Assembly (NCBI RefSeq): GCF_022347565.1
Contig: NZ_JAKRGH010000005.1
Coordinates: forward strand, 124,001-188,000
Direction of reading: 5' to 3'
DNA: 64,000 nt
Source of the DNA: Vibrio sp. Of7-15
GTDB lineage: Bacteria; Pseudomonadota; Gammaproteobacteria; Enterobacterales; Vibrionaceae
Shown piece after piece: positions 63,601-64,000 of the stretch. Positions within the stretch are counted from its first letter, which is position 1; the number at the start of each line of letters is the position of its first letter. The notes below the pieces were generated by a model that was not told where the DNA came from, did not search any database, and saw nothing but the letters and a program-made list of their open reading frames with translations. A program made the position numbers and the translations under genes.

Positions 63601-64000
63601 TTACTTCCTCAACCACTTTTTGGGGTTTTGAGCTTTACTGTTTCTTCTGATCTCAAAGTACAGTGAGGGTTGATCTTGTCCGCCAGTATCACCTGCCAAT
63701 GCAATGGTTTCACCTGCTTGCACTAGCTCACCTTCTTGTTTCATGAGGCTTTGGTTGTAACCATAGAGTGTCATGTCGCCTTTTCCGTGGTCAATAAGCA
63801 ACAACAGGCCATAACCTCGCAAATAATCTGCGAACACTACTTTTCCAGAATAAACCGCTTTTACGGGTTTTCCATAATCACTGCTTAACACCATCCCTTT
63901 CCAGGTTAAACGGCCTGTTTGCTTAGTGCCAAAGTTGTGCAGTGTTTTGCCTGAGAGTGGCCAGATCAACTTGCCTTTTCTTTTTCCTAGCCCATCCATT
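63601..64000 (-). CDS. envC: EnvC murein hydrolase activator, C-terminal part (partial)
   Basis: C-terminal LytM (peptidase M23-like) domain of EnvC, which activates the amidases AmiA/AmiB at the division septum. The gene runs off the right edge; about 133 codons are seen, ending at TAA 63601. GKLIWPLSGKTLHNFGTKQT and GKPVKAVYSGKVVFADYLRGYGLLLLIDHG are typical, and the zinc-binding HxH of active M23 enzymes is replaced by YGY (TLYGYNQS), the degenerate form expected of EnvC. It marks the right-hand border of the polysaccharide locus. Confidence 0.9.
   Translation of the reverse strand, partial: MDGLGKRKGKLIWPLSGKTLHNFGTKQTGRLTWKGMVLSSDYGKPVKAVYSGKVVFADYLRGYGLLLLIDHGKGDMTLYGYNQSLMKQEGELVQAGETIALAGDTGGQDQPSLYFEIRRNSKAQNPKKWLRK

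Noticed and set aside
63484-63666. Open frame of 60 codons after wbpM
   Set aside because: It runs through the 13-bp hairpin and into the antisense of envC, with no recognisable product.

Overview
The window looks like a Vibrionaceae chromosome (Vibrio or a close relative). The gene order coaBC-radC-rpmB-rpmG-mutM-coaD, then a lipopolysaccharide (LPS) core block with waaA, kdkA, waaF, waaL and hldD, then a yjbEFGH/wbfBCD-type operon and a Wza-like/Wzz pair behind an RfaH ops element, is the layout I know from Vibrio LPS and capsule regions. No mobile element, tRNA, rRNA or CRISPR array was recognised.

Region 1 (1-3671) is housekeeping: the 5' part of coaBC, radC, the ribosomal protein pair rpmB-rpmG with a strong promoter and terminator, a small membrane-anchored protein of unknown function, and mutM. 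Region 2 (3721-20157) makes the LPS core. It holds four GT9 heptosyltransferase-like genes (including waaF), the Kdo transferase waaA, the Kdo kinase kdkA, a WaaE-like and other glycosyltransferases, the O-antigen ligase waaL, hldD, and an unusual overlapping trio (HAD phosphatase, kinase/nucleotidyltransferase-like protein, nucleotidyltransferase) that looks like it activates a small phosphorylated substituent.

Region 3 (20301-30571) is control and export. It has a TetR regulator, the leftward yjbE-F-G-H-type operon, and a rightward operon (Wzi-like, a giant SLBB export protein, Wzz) preceded by an ops/RfaH recruitment site. An identical 11-base word occurs in both the hldD/tetR and the yjbE/wzi intergenic regions.

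Region 4 (30732-63468) is the O-antigen/capsule locus. pseB-C-F-GH-I give CMP-pseudaminic acid, with a fused PseG-PseH protein. They are followed by a PseA/WbpG-type amidotransferase with HisH- and HisF-like partners, predicting an acetamidino-nonulosonic acid. A very AT-rich centre (about 38.7-49.9 kb) carries an O-acyltransferase, a compact LicD / class V aminotransferase / LicC-like module, a PglK-type ABC flippase, a Wzy-like polymerase and four glycosyltransferases, including a GT11 fucosyltransferase. Then come GDP-L-fucose genes (gmd, fcl, gmm, manC, manB), dTDP-L-rhamnose genes (rmlB, A, D, C), a rhamnosyltransferase-like GT2, and the initiating module (WbpV-like reductase, PglC-like phosphoglycosyltransferase, WbpM-like dehydratase) expected to start the unit on N-acetylquinovosamine. 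The locus ends at the convergent C-terminal part of envC.

Together the genes predict a surface glycan with QuiNAc, rhamnose, fucose and an amidino-modified pseudaminic acid, probably O-acylated and carrying an amino-alcohol phosphate or phosphonate. It would be built by a Wzy/Wzz route, exported by an ABC flippase and ligated by WaaL and/or exported through the Wza-like channel. All functions are read from sequence motifs and context; no database search was run.
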